64,000 bases of DNA from NCBI RefSeq assembly GCF_003952725.1, contig NZ_CP032509.1:1946001-2010000 (forward strand). The letters are read 5' to 3'. A program made the translations under genes and the position numbers. The notes under the pieces are model-generated. The model was given only the letters and a program-made list of their open reading frames with translations. It had not been told where the DNA came from and made no database searches. The stretch's first letter is position 1, and the number at the start of each line of letters is the position of its first letter. Positions 57,466-64,000 of the stretch are shown here, in pieces. This stretch comes from Georhizobium profundi (GTDB lineage Bacteria > Pseudomonadota > Alphaproteobacteria > Rhizobiales > Rhizobiaceae).

Positions 57466-58154
57466 TGCTGTCTTCAATCCCGCTTCCCGATCCCGGCCCG
57501 CTCATTCTCACGATGCAGCTTGCTGCCGTCACGACGCTCGTGCTGCTCGTGCTCGGCACACCGCTCGCGTGGTGGCTGGCGCATACACGCGCGCGCCTGA
57601 AGCCGGTGGTGGAGGCACTGACGGCACTGCCGCTGGTGCTGCCGCCCACCGTCATCGGATTCTATCTGCTGGTTCTAATGAGCCCGCGCGCGCCGCTCGG
57701 CGCGTTCTGGGTGAGCCTGACCGACACAACGTTGACCTTCTCTTTCATCGGTCTCGTGATCGCATCCGTTTTCTATTCGCTGCCCTTCATGGTGCAGCCG
57801 CTGCAGGCTGCATTCGAAGCGGTTGGAAAGGCGCCGCTCGAAGCGGCTGCAACCTTGCGGGCGGGGCCGCTCGACCGCTTCTTCTTCGTTGCCGCACCGC
57901 TGGCCGCGCGCGGGTTCCTCACGGCGATCGTGCTGACGTTCGCGCATACGGTCGGCGAGTTCGGCGTGGTGCTCATGGTCGGCGGCAACATTCCTGGCGA
58001 GACGCGCGTCATCTCGATTGCGATCTACGAGCATGTGGAAACGCTGCGCTATGCGGAGGCGCATGTCCTCTCGGCCATCATGCTGGTCTTTTCCTTCGTC
58101 GTGCTGATAACGGTCTATACGCTCAACCGCCGCTTTCCGCTGAAGACGGTCTGA
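57465..58154 (+). CDS. modB: Molybdate ABC transporter permease ModB
   Basis: This 229-residue inner-membrane permease has five or six helices, ALPLVLPPTVIGFYLLVLMS, LPFMVQPLQAAFEAVGKAPL and the EAA loop EAAATLRAGPLDRFFFVAAP, then VGEFGVVLMVGGNIPGETR. It is translationally coupled to modA and followed by modC two bases downstream. Confidence 0.95.
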   Translation: MLSSIPLPDPGPLILTMQLAAVTTLVLLVLGTPLAWWLAHTRARLKPVVEALTALPLVLPPTVIGFYLLVLMSPRAPLGAFWVSLTDTTLTFSFIGLVIASVFYSLPFMVQPLQAAFEAVGKAPLEAAATLRAGPLDRFFFVAAPLAARGFLTAIVLTFAHTVGEFGVVLMVGGNIPGETRVISIAIYEHVETLRYAEAHVLSAIMLVFSFVVLITVYTLNRRFPLKTV

Positions 58155-58156
58155 CG

Positions 58157-59269
58157 ATGGCGATGCTCGACATTGGCATCGCGCGCCGCTTCGGCGCCTT
58201 CGATCTGAAGGTGGAAGAGGCGATCCCGCTTGCCGGCATCACGGCGCTTTTCGGCCATTCCGGCTGCGGCAAGAGCACGCTTCTGCGCATTCTCTCGGGT
58301 CTCGACCGCGAAGCGAATGGCCATGTGCGCTTCGACCGCGACATCTGGCAGGACAGCGCCACGGGGCAATTCGTGCCGACGGAGCGGCGTGGCGTCGGCT
58401 ATGTGTTCCAGGATGCGCGGCTCTTCGATCATCTTTCGGTAAAGGGCAATCTGGCTTTCGCCGACCGCCGCTCGCGCAAGATCGGTGACAGGCCGACCTT
58501 CGATGACGTTGTCGATGCGCTCGATCTCGCACCGCTGCTCGACCGGTCGGTGACGGCGCTCTCCGGCGGCGAACGCCAGCGCGTCGCCATCGCCCGAACG
58601 CTGCTTTCGCGGCCGCGTCTGCTGCTGCTCGATGAGCCGCTCGCGGCGCTCGATGGCAGGCGAAAAGCCGAGATCCTGCCGCATATCGCCAGCCTGCCGC
58701 GCCGGTTCTCGATCCCGATCGTCTACGTCACCCATTCGGTGGAAGAGGTCGGGCAACTGGCCGACCGGATGATCGTGCTCTCAGCCGGTTGTGTCGCCGC
58801 TAGGGGGCCAGTCGAGGAGGTTCTTTCGCGCATTGATCTCGGGCCTCTCACGGGCCGCTTCGAGGCAGGTGTCACGTTGACGGCTCAGATTGTCGGCCAT
58901 GATGCCGAGTGGGCGATGACCAAGCTCGATCATCGCGGCCAGCGGCTCCTCGTTCCGCGCATCGACGGCGCGATCGGCCAGATGGTGAAGGTCCGGCTGC
59001 GTGCCCGCGACGTGGCGCTCGCGACGGAGCGGCCGAGCGGGCTTTCGATCCGCAATGTTCTCTCAGGCACCGTGCGCCAAGTGGCAGCAGAGGCCGATAC
59101 GGCCTATGCGGAAGTGCTGGTGGATGTGGCGGGTGTCGGCGTACGCGCCCGCGTCACGCGCATGGCCGTCGCCGGGCTCGGGCTCGCCGAAGGCAGGCCG
59201 GTTTTCGTGCTCGTCAAGTCGATCGCGATCGATCGCCCGGCTCAGACTTATCGCCAGGATGATGTCTGA
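58157..59269 (+). CDS. modC: Molybdate ABC transporter ATPase ModC
   Basis: This 370-residue ATPase has Walker A GHSGCGKST at residues 33-41, ERRGVGYVFQDARLFDHLSV, signature LSGGERQRVAIARTLLSRP and Walker B LLLLDEPLAALDG. A C-terminal MOP/TOBE domain follows (SIRNVLSGTVRQVAAEADTA), which senses molybdate. Length fits the family. It completes modABC. A short-chain dehydrogenase gene converges 15 bases beyond its stop. Confidence 0.95.
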   Translation: MAMLDIGIARRFGAFDLKVEEAIPLAGITALFGHSGCGKSTLLRILSGLDREANGHVRFDRDIWQDSATGQFVPTERRGVGYVFQDARLFDHLSVKGNLAFADRRSRKIGDRPTFDDVVDALDLAPLLDRSVTALSGGERQRVAIARTLLSRPRLLLLDEPLAALDGRRKAEILPHIASLPRRFSIPIVYVTHSVEEVGQLADRMIVLSAGCVAARGPVEEVLSRIDLGPLTGRFEAGVTLTAQIVGHDAEWAMTKLDHRGQRLLVPRIDGAIGQMVKVRLRARDVALATERPSGLSIRNVLSGTVRQVAAEADTAYAEVLVDVAGVGVRARVTRMAVAGLGLAEGRPVFVLVKSIAIDRPAQTYRQDDV

Positions 59270-59284
59270 GCCGAAGAGTGTGCT

Positions 59285-60049
59285 TTATTTCGGCGCCATG
59301 CGAAGCGCGCCGTCGAGGCGGATCGTCTCGCCGTTCAGCATTTCGTTGTCGAGAATGGCAAGCACGAGCTTGGCGTATTCGTCCGGCTTGCCGAGGCGCG
59401 AGGGGAAGGGCACCGAGGCACCGAGGCTTTTCTGCGCCGGCTCCGGCAGGCCGAGCAGCATCGGCGTTTCGAAAATGCCCGGCGCGATGCAGCAGACGCG
59501 GATGCCGATCTGCGCGAACTCGCGCGCGGCCGGCAGCGTCAGCGCCTTCACGCCACCCTTCGATGCGGCATAGGCCGTCTGGCCGATCTGGCCTTCATAG
59601 GCGGCGACGGACGCGGTGTTGATGATGACACCACGCTCGCCGCTTTCCGACACCGGATCGAGATTGGCCGCGCGCTCCGCCACGAGGCGCAGGAAGTTGA
59701 ACGTGCCGATCAGATTGACCTCGATCGCCTTGCGGAACTCGTCGAGCGGCATGACGCCTGTTTTCGACAGAACCTTCTTGGCAGGCGCGATGCCGGCGCA
59801 GTTGACGAGGATGCGGGCCGGACCGTGGGCCTCTTCCGCCCGCTTGACGGCGTCTTCGGCCTGCTCGGCGCTCGAGACGTCGCAGCCGATGCCGATGCCA
59901 GCGATTTCGTCGGCGATCTGTTTCGCGCCCGCCTCATTGTGATCGATCAAAGCCACCTTGGCGCCTGCTTTCGCAAGTGCTCGCGCCGTCGCCGCACCCA
60001 GCCCGGACGCGCCGCCGGTGACGATTGCCGCTACTCCAGTGATGTCCAT
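59285..60049 (-). CDS. Type II 3-hydroxyacyl-CoA dehydrogenase-like SDR
   Basis: This 254-residue SDR has AAIVTGGASGLGAATARALA, CAGIAPAKKVLSKTGVMPLD, GVIINTASVAAYEGQIGQTA with YAASKGGVKAL (Tyr-x3-Lys), FETPMLLGLPEPAQKSLGAS and VPFPSRLGKPDEYAKLVLAI. It is the HSD10/3-hydroxyacyl-CoA dehydrogenase type (inserted VSESGERGVI loop), fitting fatty acid or steroid catabolism. ATG 60049 is chosen; upstream in-frame sequence is not SDR-like. It is followed by no clear operon partner. Confidence 0.9.
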   Translation of the reverse strand: MDITGVAAIVTGGASGLGAATARALAKAGAKVALIDHNEAGAKQIADEIAGIGIGCDVSSAEQAEDAVKRAEEAHGPARILVNCAGIAPAKKVLSKTGVMPLDEFRKAIEVNLIGTFNFLRLVAERAANLDPVSESGERGVIINTASVAAYEGQIGQTAYAASKGGVKALTLPAAREFAQIGIRVCCIAPGIFETPMLLGLPEPAQKSLGASVPFPSRLGKPDEYAKLVLAILDNEMLNGETIRLDGALRMAPK

Positions 60050-60137
60050 GATCCCGTCTCCTCGTAATTTCGTTGGACGGGTTCTATCGGCGTTACCGCG
60101 ACGCTTGCAAGCTTCCGTTGCGCCAAAGAACGTGGCG

Positions 60138-61088
60138 TCAGTTGCGCACGACCAGGCAGAAGCCACCGGCGCGCCTGATGTCGGCGCACAGCGCCTGGCT
60201 TTCCTCGCGCGTATCGCGCCCAACGCGCACGGCCGTACGGCTGCGGCTGCCGAAGGAGCGGTTGCGCTCGGCCACGAAAATGGGCGTTTCGCCGGCGAGC
60301 GCCGGTGTTCGCGCTTGGACGCGGGTGAAGATGCGTTCGGCATTGGCACGGGAGAAGTCCGATCCCAACTGCACGCCCCACGGTTTCCAGTCCCCCGCAG
60401 CCATCCGCATCTCGCTCATGCGGCTGTTCTTGGCGAGCTCCAGGCAGGCTTGCGTGAATGGCACATCGGTGGCCAGTGCGAAGTCGAGATCGGCCGGAGG
60501 ATCGTCGCGCCACTGCTCGACGCCGCGGCCGGTGATGATGTGAACATAGGCGCGCGTTTCGCCCGGCATGAAGGTGTCACCCGCCAAAAACCGGCGCGCG
60601 CGCTCCTCACCCGCATTGTAGCCGATCGCGGCAAGCCCCAGGCTGCCGAAGCGGTCCTTCATCTCTGCCAGGTAGTGCGCTGAACGTGCAAGAGCCTCCG
60701 CCGGGTTGAAGGGGTCCGAAAGTGCCCTGAGCCGCGCCGTCGAAGGAATGAATTGCGCAATACCCTGCGCGCCGGCGGGACTGACCGCATTCGGATCGAA
60801 ACGACTTTCCTGCCAGATCAGCCGCGCGAAAAAGCCGGCTGGAAGATCGTGGCTCTCCGAAAGATGCTCGATGGTGCGGCAAATGTCCTCGGCGAAATGG
60901 TCGGAGCGGATACAGATATCAGCCGGCAGGCGGCCCGGCAGTGCCACCGCGTGGCGCCAGCCGCAGCGTGCCTCTTCGGCCACAGCATGGTGAGCGGACA
61001 GTTCGGCCGCCTTCGCGCCCGGTGCTGGCGCTACCACGACGAGAAGCGCCAGCATGAGGGCGCGCAGACAGAAAGGCATGAGGCTCAT
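60138..61088 (-). CDS. Soluble lytic transglycosylase (SLT family)
   Basis: This 316-residue periplasmic enzyme has a signal peptide (LRALMLALLVVVAPAPGAKA). The SLT domain carries the catalytic Glu94 in IWQESRFDPNAVSPAGAQGI followed by AQFIPSTA, the ALSDPFNPAEALARSAHYLA helix and LAAIGYNAGEERARRFLAG. It cleaves peptidoglycan glycan strands. The C-terminal 100 residues (TPIFVAERNRSFGSRSRTAV, LCADIRRAGGFCLVVRN) resemble a SPOR-like domain for septal binding (tentative). The start ATG 61088 is preferred over ATG 61142. Confidence 0.88.
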   Translation of the reverse strand: MSLMPFCLRALMLALLVVVAPAPGAKAAELSAHHAVAEEARCGWRHAVALPGRLPADICIRSDHFAEDICRTIEHLSESHDLPAGFFARLIWQESRFDPNAVSPAGAQGIAQFIPSTARLRALSDPFNPAEALARSAHYLAEMKDRFGSLGLAAIGYNAGEERARRFLAGDTFMPGETRAYVHIITGRGVEQWRDDPPADLDFALATDVPFTQACLELAKNSRMSEMRMAAGDWKPWGVQLGSDFSRANAERIFTRVQARTPALAGETPIFVAERNRSFGSRSRTAVRVGRDTREESQALCADIRRAGGFCLVVRN

Positions 61089-61253
61089 CGGGATCCGCCA
61101 GCTCGTTCGCGCAAGAATTCCTCGCTCCAGCTTTTCATGCAAGTATGAATAACGCCGCCTTAATCTTGTCGGCCTAACACTGCGACTTCACGTCGATCTG
61201 CCAGGCACCGCCGGTATATTCGACAGTTCTGATTTAATGCACGGGGCGTTCGC

Positions 61254-62126
61254 TTGCAGACCATCCTTCATTTCGCGCCGGTTCCGCTGCGCCGATTCCT
61301 CGCGCTCGTCTTGGCGGCAGTGCTTCTGGCCGGCTGTACCAGCACGACGCTAAAGGTGTCCACGCCGGTCGCCCCGCCGCCACTTTCGGAAAAATATGCC
61401 GCCATCGTCGTCGATGCGCATTCCGGCCAGGTGCTCTATCAATATGGCGCCGATACGCCGCGCCATCCGGCTTCGCTGACGAAGATGATGACGCTTTACC
61501 TGTTGTTCGAAGGTTTGCGCGATCGCCGCTTCGCTGAAACCACACCGATCCCGGTCTCGGCCTATGCGGCCGCGCGTCCGCCTACAAAGATCGGCTTCAG
61601 GGCAGGGGAGACGCTTTCGGTCGAGGAAGCCATCCTCTCGCTCGTCGTCAAGTCGGCCAACGACGTCGCCACCGCCGTTGCGGAATATCTGGGCGGTTCG
61701 GAGGAGGGCTTTGCGGGCGTCATGAATGCCAAGGCCCGCCAGCTCGGCATGGCCAGTACGATCTTCCGCAATCCGCATGGGCTGCCGGACAGTGCGCAGA
61801 TCACCACGGCGCGCGACATGGCGGTGCTCTCGCTCGCCATGCGCCGCGACTTCGCACAATATTACCGTTATTTCGGCAACAAGGACTTCATCTATCGGGG
61901 CACGACGATCCGCGGTCACAATGAGCTGGTCGGTTCCATGCCCGGTGTCGACGGCTTAAAGACCGGTTACATCCGCGCATCCGGCTTCAATCTCGCAACG
62001 TCCGCCCAGGCCAATGGCCGCAGCGTGGTTGCCGTCGTGCTCGGCGGCAACACCGCCAAAGAGCGCAACGACCATATGCGCCAGCTGCTCGAGATCTACA
62101 TGCCGCTTGCCTCGCGCGGGCGGTGA
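61254..62126 (+). CDS. Penicillin-binding D-alanyl-D-alanine carboxypeptidase, lipoprotein type
   Basis: This 290-residue S11-family enzyme trims peptidoglycan stem peptides. The active site is complete: SxxK Ser74-Lys77 (HPASLTKMMT), SxN 134-136 (KSANDVAT) and KTG 236-238 (LKTGYIRA). The N terminus carries a lipobox (LLAGC, Cys28), so it is anchored as a lipoprotein. The start is TTG 61254 with ACGGGGCG upstream; no ATG gives the signal sequence. It is divergent from the lytic transglycosylase, and the pair suggests a cell-wall module. Confidence 0.9.
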   Translation: MQTILHFAPVPLRRFLALVLAAVLLAGCTSTTLKVSTPVAPPPLSEKYAAIVVDAHSGQVLYQYGADTPRHPASLTKMMTLYLLFEGLRDRRFAETTPIPVSAYAAARPPTKIGFRAGETLSVEEAILSLVVKSANDVATAVAEYLGGSEEGFAGVMNAKARQLGMASTIFRNPHGLPDSAQITTARDMAVLSLAMRRDFAQYYRYFGNKDFIYRGTTIRGHNELVGSMPGVDGLKTGYIRASGFNLATSAQANGRSVVAVVLGGNTAKERNDHMRQLLEIYMPLASRGR

Positions 62127-62219
62127 GGTTTCGCGAAACCCACGCGCTCGCCAATTCCCCATTGAAGCGGAGCGCGCCATCGTCTATCACCAATCCCGCG
62201 CGGATCACGCTTCGCGCCG

Positions 62220-62296
<77 letters not shown>

Positions 62297-63002
62297 GTTT
62301 TCTATCATTTTTACAACAGCTTAGCAATCAGCGGTTTGTCGGCGCACCTCGCTCTAATAGCTCACGGAAGCACCACGGAAGCAGTTGGAAGCAGGTTTCT
62401 GCCTAGGCAAGGTGTAATTTTCGCTAGCGCTTGATCATCCGGGCCCCATGCCATTGCTAAGCGCTGAGGCTTGCGAACTGCCATTGCTCTCTGGGCTATG
62501 AACCGATGGCTGGGGCTTGGATCTTTCAGGAAGCGGTGCTCGCGTCTGCGGACATCTCATCACGAGCCATGGTTCCAGGATGGCAAGCATCAGCGACAGC
62601 GGGGCAATGTTTCGCGGGCGCATAGGGCACCGGCTAAGACAGTGCCAATAACTTCGCGACTGCGGCCCGGATCGCTGCATGATGTGAGTACCGGCGGGTG
62701 TTGGGGCGTGTGGCACCTACGACCAGTCTAAAATGCTGATCGACGACGGCAAGCCATTTTGTTGCTGCGCGCCGAAACGACAGCCGCCGGATTTACATCG
62801 TTCTGTCCGACTCGTGTCGGGCCGCATCATGTTTTCACAAAAATGGGCGCATGCGGATGGTCGCCGCCTCGACGGCACGCCTTGACCGTCTTTGCGTGGC
62901 TATCGTGAGCTCGTGAACGCGACGGTGGGCTATGGGCATCTTCAATTCTCGCGGGACCCGCACGCAGGACGCTTGTTGATCCGGTCAAAACCAGATGAAA
63001 AC

Positions 63003-63047
63003 TGCAGCTATCGAGACCGAAGGGACGGTACGATCTCGATAGCTGCA
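63003..63047. repeat. 14-bp perfect inverted repeat with 17-base loop
   Basis: TGCAGCTATCGAGA (63003-63016) and TCTCGATAGCTGCA (63034-63047) form a perfect hairpin, followed by AAAA and a C/T-rich tail. No T-run follows, so it is not a plain terminator on the plus strand. Confidence 0.85.
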
Positions 63048-63069
63048 AAAGGCCCTTCTTAACGGGGCG

Positions 63070-63090
63070 TTGTTGGGTGTGAGCCAACAA
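63070..63090. repeat. 7-bp inverted repeat next to the larger hairpin
   Basis: TTGTTGG (63070-63076) and CCAACAA (63084-63090) around GTGTGAG form a second stem 22 bases from the first one. Confidence 0.7.
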
Positions 63091-63353
63091 GATCAAAGAG
63101 GCACATAAGTTCCGGTGAAATTAGGTTCTCGGCACATGCGTTTGCCGACCAGCGATGGGTTCACGACACTTTCGGCATCGTATGAGTGTGATCGAAGCGG
63201 TGGGAAGGAAGCTTCAGACGCTGTCAGCTTCGTGATGAGACCTCCTTCGGGACGGAGCCGTCATATCCGATGCATCAGTTTCGACGGGAACTCCTTATGG
63301 ATTATTAGATGTGTCTCGGGGCACGGAGACTGCTACACAGTTGAACCGAGGCT

Positions 63354-64000
63354 TCACGCGATTTCGATACCTTCGCACTTGAAGTTGCCCAACTTCTCCT
63401 CTTCGGCGAGAACATTGCCTGAGATGTCTGCGGCACCTATCCAGCTTTCAGTCTTGCCGCCGATCTCGACGGACTTCATGTAGAGAAATTCGTCTGGATG
63501 CCCGGGGATCAACTTGATTGATGAGGGACCGCGCTCCGGAACGCGTGTACCAACTTGGCGAACCTCAATGGTCTGGAACTGCGCATCAGCCTCGATCAGA
63601 AGGTTATTGCCCTTCTCACGCTCGTCGGTCGGTTCGTGGAATGGCTCCGTCGATACTTTGCGTGGAAAAAAATACCACCGTTCGCGGTATGGGTGCCATT
63701 CTGCAGCTTCGTGAACGATGTACCCTGCGTCGCCGACTTTGCAAGCTTCGCGGATGCGCCGATAGACATGGCTCCAATCCTCGCTGGCGACTGCGTAGCC
63801 TTCTGGTCCGAGGCGCTTGATCCACTCCTCCTGCCGCACTTTGCCATGGGATCCGACGATGAGTTCGTCGCCAACGAGCGTAGCCCATTCGCACTTGAAG
63901 CCTTTCTGGGCTTCGTCCCCCGAGCCTGTCATCAGCATTTGGCGCGGAATAATCATATGGTTTTCGCCGCGCAACTCGCCGACGATTCCCGTGCGGTCAT
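63354..64000 (-). CDS. Apyrase/soluble calcium-activated nucleotidase (CANT1)-like protein, C-terminal part (partial)
   Basis: The minus-strand reading frame is open to the window edge, so the N terminus lies outside. The visible ~214 residues match the animal apyrase pattern (Pfam Apyrase): DRTGIVGELRGENHMIIPRQ, EAQKGFKCEWATLVGDELIV, GSHGKVRQEEW, GYIVHEAAEWHPYRERWYFF, PRKVSTEPFHEPTDEREKGN, NLLIEADAQFQTI, PSSIKLIPGHPDEF and the closing GNFKCEGIEI. CANT1 enzymes form a five-bladed propeller that hydrolyses nucleoside diphosphates with Ca2+. A local restart (TTG 63974 or an internal ATG) is unlikely because family sequence continues upstream. It lies in a low-GC segment beyond tRNA-Arg, suggesting acquisition. 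Confidence 0.8.
   Translation of the reverse strand, partial: DRTGIVGELRGENHMIIPRQMLMTGSGDEAQKGFKCEWATLVGDELIVGSHGKVRQEEWIKRLGPEGYAVASEDWSHVYRRIREACKVGDAGYIVHEAAEWHPYRERWYFFPRKVSTEPFHEPTDEREKGNNLLIEADAQFQTIEVRQVGTRVPERGPSSIKLIPGHPDEFLYMKSVEIGGKTESWIGAADISGNVLAEEEKLGNFKCEGIEIA

Larger units (their letters stand above)
62297..63353. other. About 1.06 kb without a recognisable gene, 3' of tRNA-Arg
   Basis: No open reading frame in either strand resembles a protein. The short ones (up to about 90 codons) are Arg/Ser/His-rich or overlap each other in opposite frames. GC content looks lower than in the neighbours. Two strong hairpins lie at 63003-63047 and 63070-63090. No integrase, transposase or direct repeat of the tRNA end was found by eye. 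The stretch could be a decayed mobile element or regulatory RNA. Confidence 0.6.

Noticed and set aside
62435..62716. Short minus- and plus-strand frames after tRNA-Arg, considered as integrase remnants
   Set aside because: No tyrosine recombinase residues or other family pattern could be recognised.
63115..63483. 122-codon plus-strand frame near the apyrase-like gene
   Set aside because: Overlaps the end of the apyrase-like gene in antisense, with no motifs.

Overview
The window reads as chromosomal DNA of an alphaproteobacterium of the order Rhizobiales (Hyphomicrobiales). It is GC-rich with dense, overlapping operons. It carries a cobN/cobW-type cobalamin locus, the acpXL lipid A very-long-chain fatty acid cluster, and the NepR/EcfG/PhyR general stress module, a combination characteristic of that order. 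No species can be named from sequence alone.

Region 1 (1-21500) is a cobalamin (B12) locus. It begins with the 3' end of cobW, then cobN, a GFA-family gene and cobO. A PQQ-type sugar dehydrogenase, a TSUP permease and a small TerB-like gene interrupt it. It resumes behind a B12-riboswitch-like leader with cbiX, a DUF429-like/cobH fusion, cobL, cobI, a cbiG/cobJ fusion and cobM. cobK and cbiD lie on the opposite strand, then cobA, cobB, cobC and cobD run forward. The set mixes aerobic enzymes (CobN, CobI, CobM, CobK, CobH, CobL) with anaerobic-type parts (CbiX, CbiG, CbiD). cobG and cobF are not in the window.

Region 2 (21484-26909, minus strand) is acpXL-fabZ-fabF2-fabF1-adh-lpxXL, which builds and transfers the C28 acyl chain of lipid A. 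One of the two ketosynthases lacks the usual catalytic residues. Adenine deaminase and 6-phosphogluconate dehydrogenase follow on the plus strand.

Region 3 (30644-44634) is reductive pyrimidine catabolism: preT, preA, a transporter, an EthD-like gene, a RutR-like repressor with a good operator, an omega-aminotransferase, an N-carbamoyl-beta-alanine hydrolase, dihydropyrimidinase and a four-gene ABC transporter. Two insertions break it: an antisense hicBA toxin-antitoxin pair between preT and preA, and a DUF559 nuclease gene bracketed by inverted palindromic repeats.

Region 4 (44751-51225) is a stress block: a glycine-zipper lipoprotein, a Crp/Fnr regulator, a FAT-GUY-like single-domain receiver, ecfG-nepR, phyR and a set of small envelope or stress genes. 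Four promoters match GGAAC-N16-CGTT exactly, so nepR-ecfG and at least three target transcription units can be assigned to EcfG directly from sequence.

Region 5 (51312-62126) holds acyl-CoA metabolism genes (MDR reductase, acyl-CoA dehydrogenase, SDRs, phosphotransferase), a ModE-like regulator with modABC, a further SDR, a lytic transglycosylase and a penicillin-binding DD-carboxypeptidase.

Region 6 (62220-64000) starts with tRNA-Arg(CCG). About 1 kb of apparently non-coding or decayed sequence with strong hairpins follows. At the right edge is the C-terminal part of a protein resembling animal calcium-activated apyrase (CANT1 family). The layout suggests a tRNA-anchored accessory region and makes this end the most unusual part of the window.
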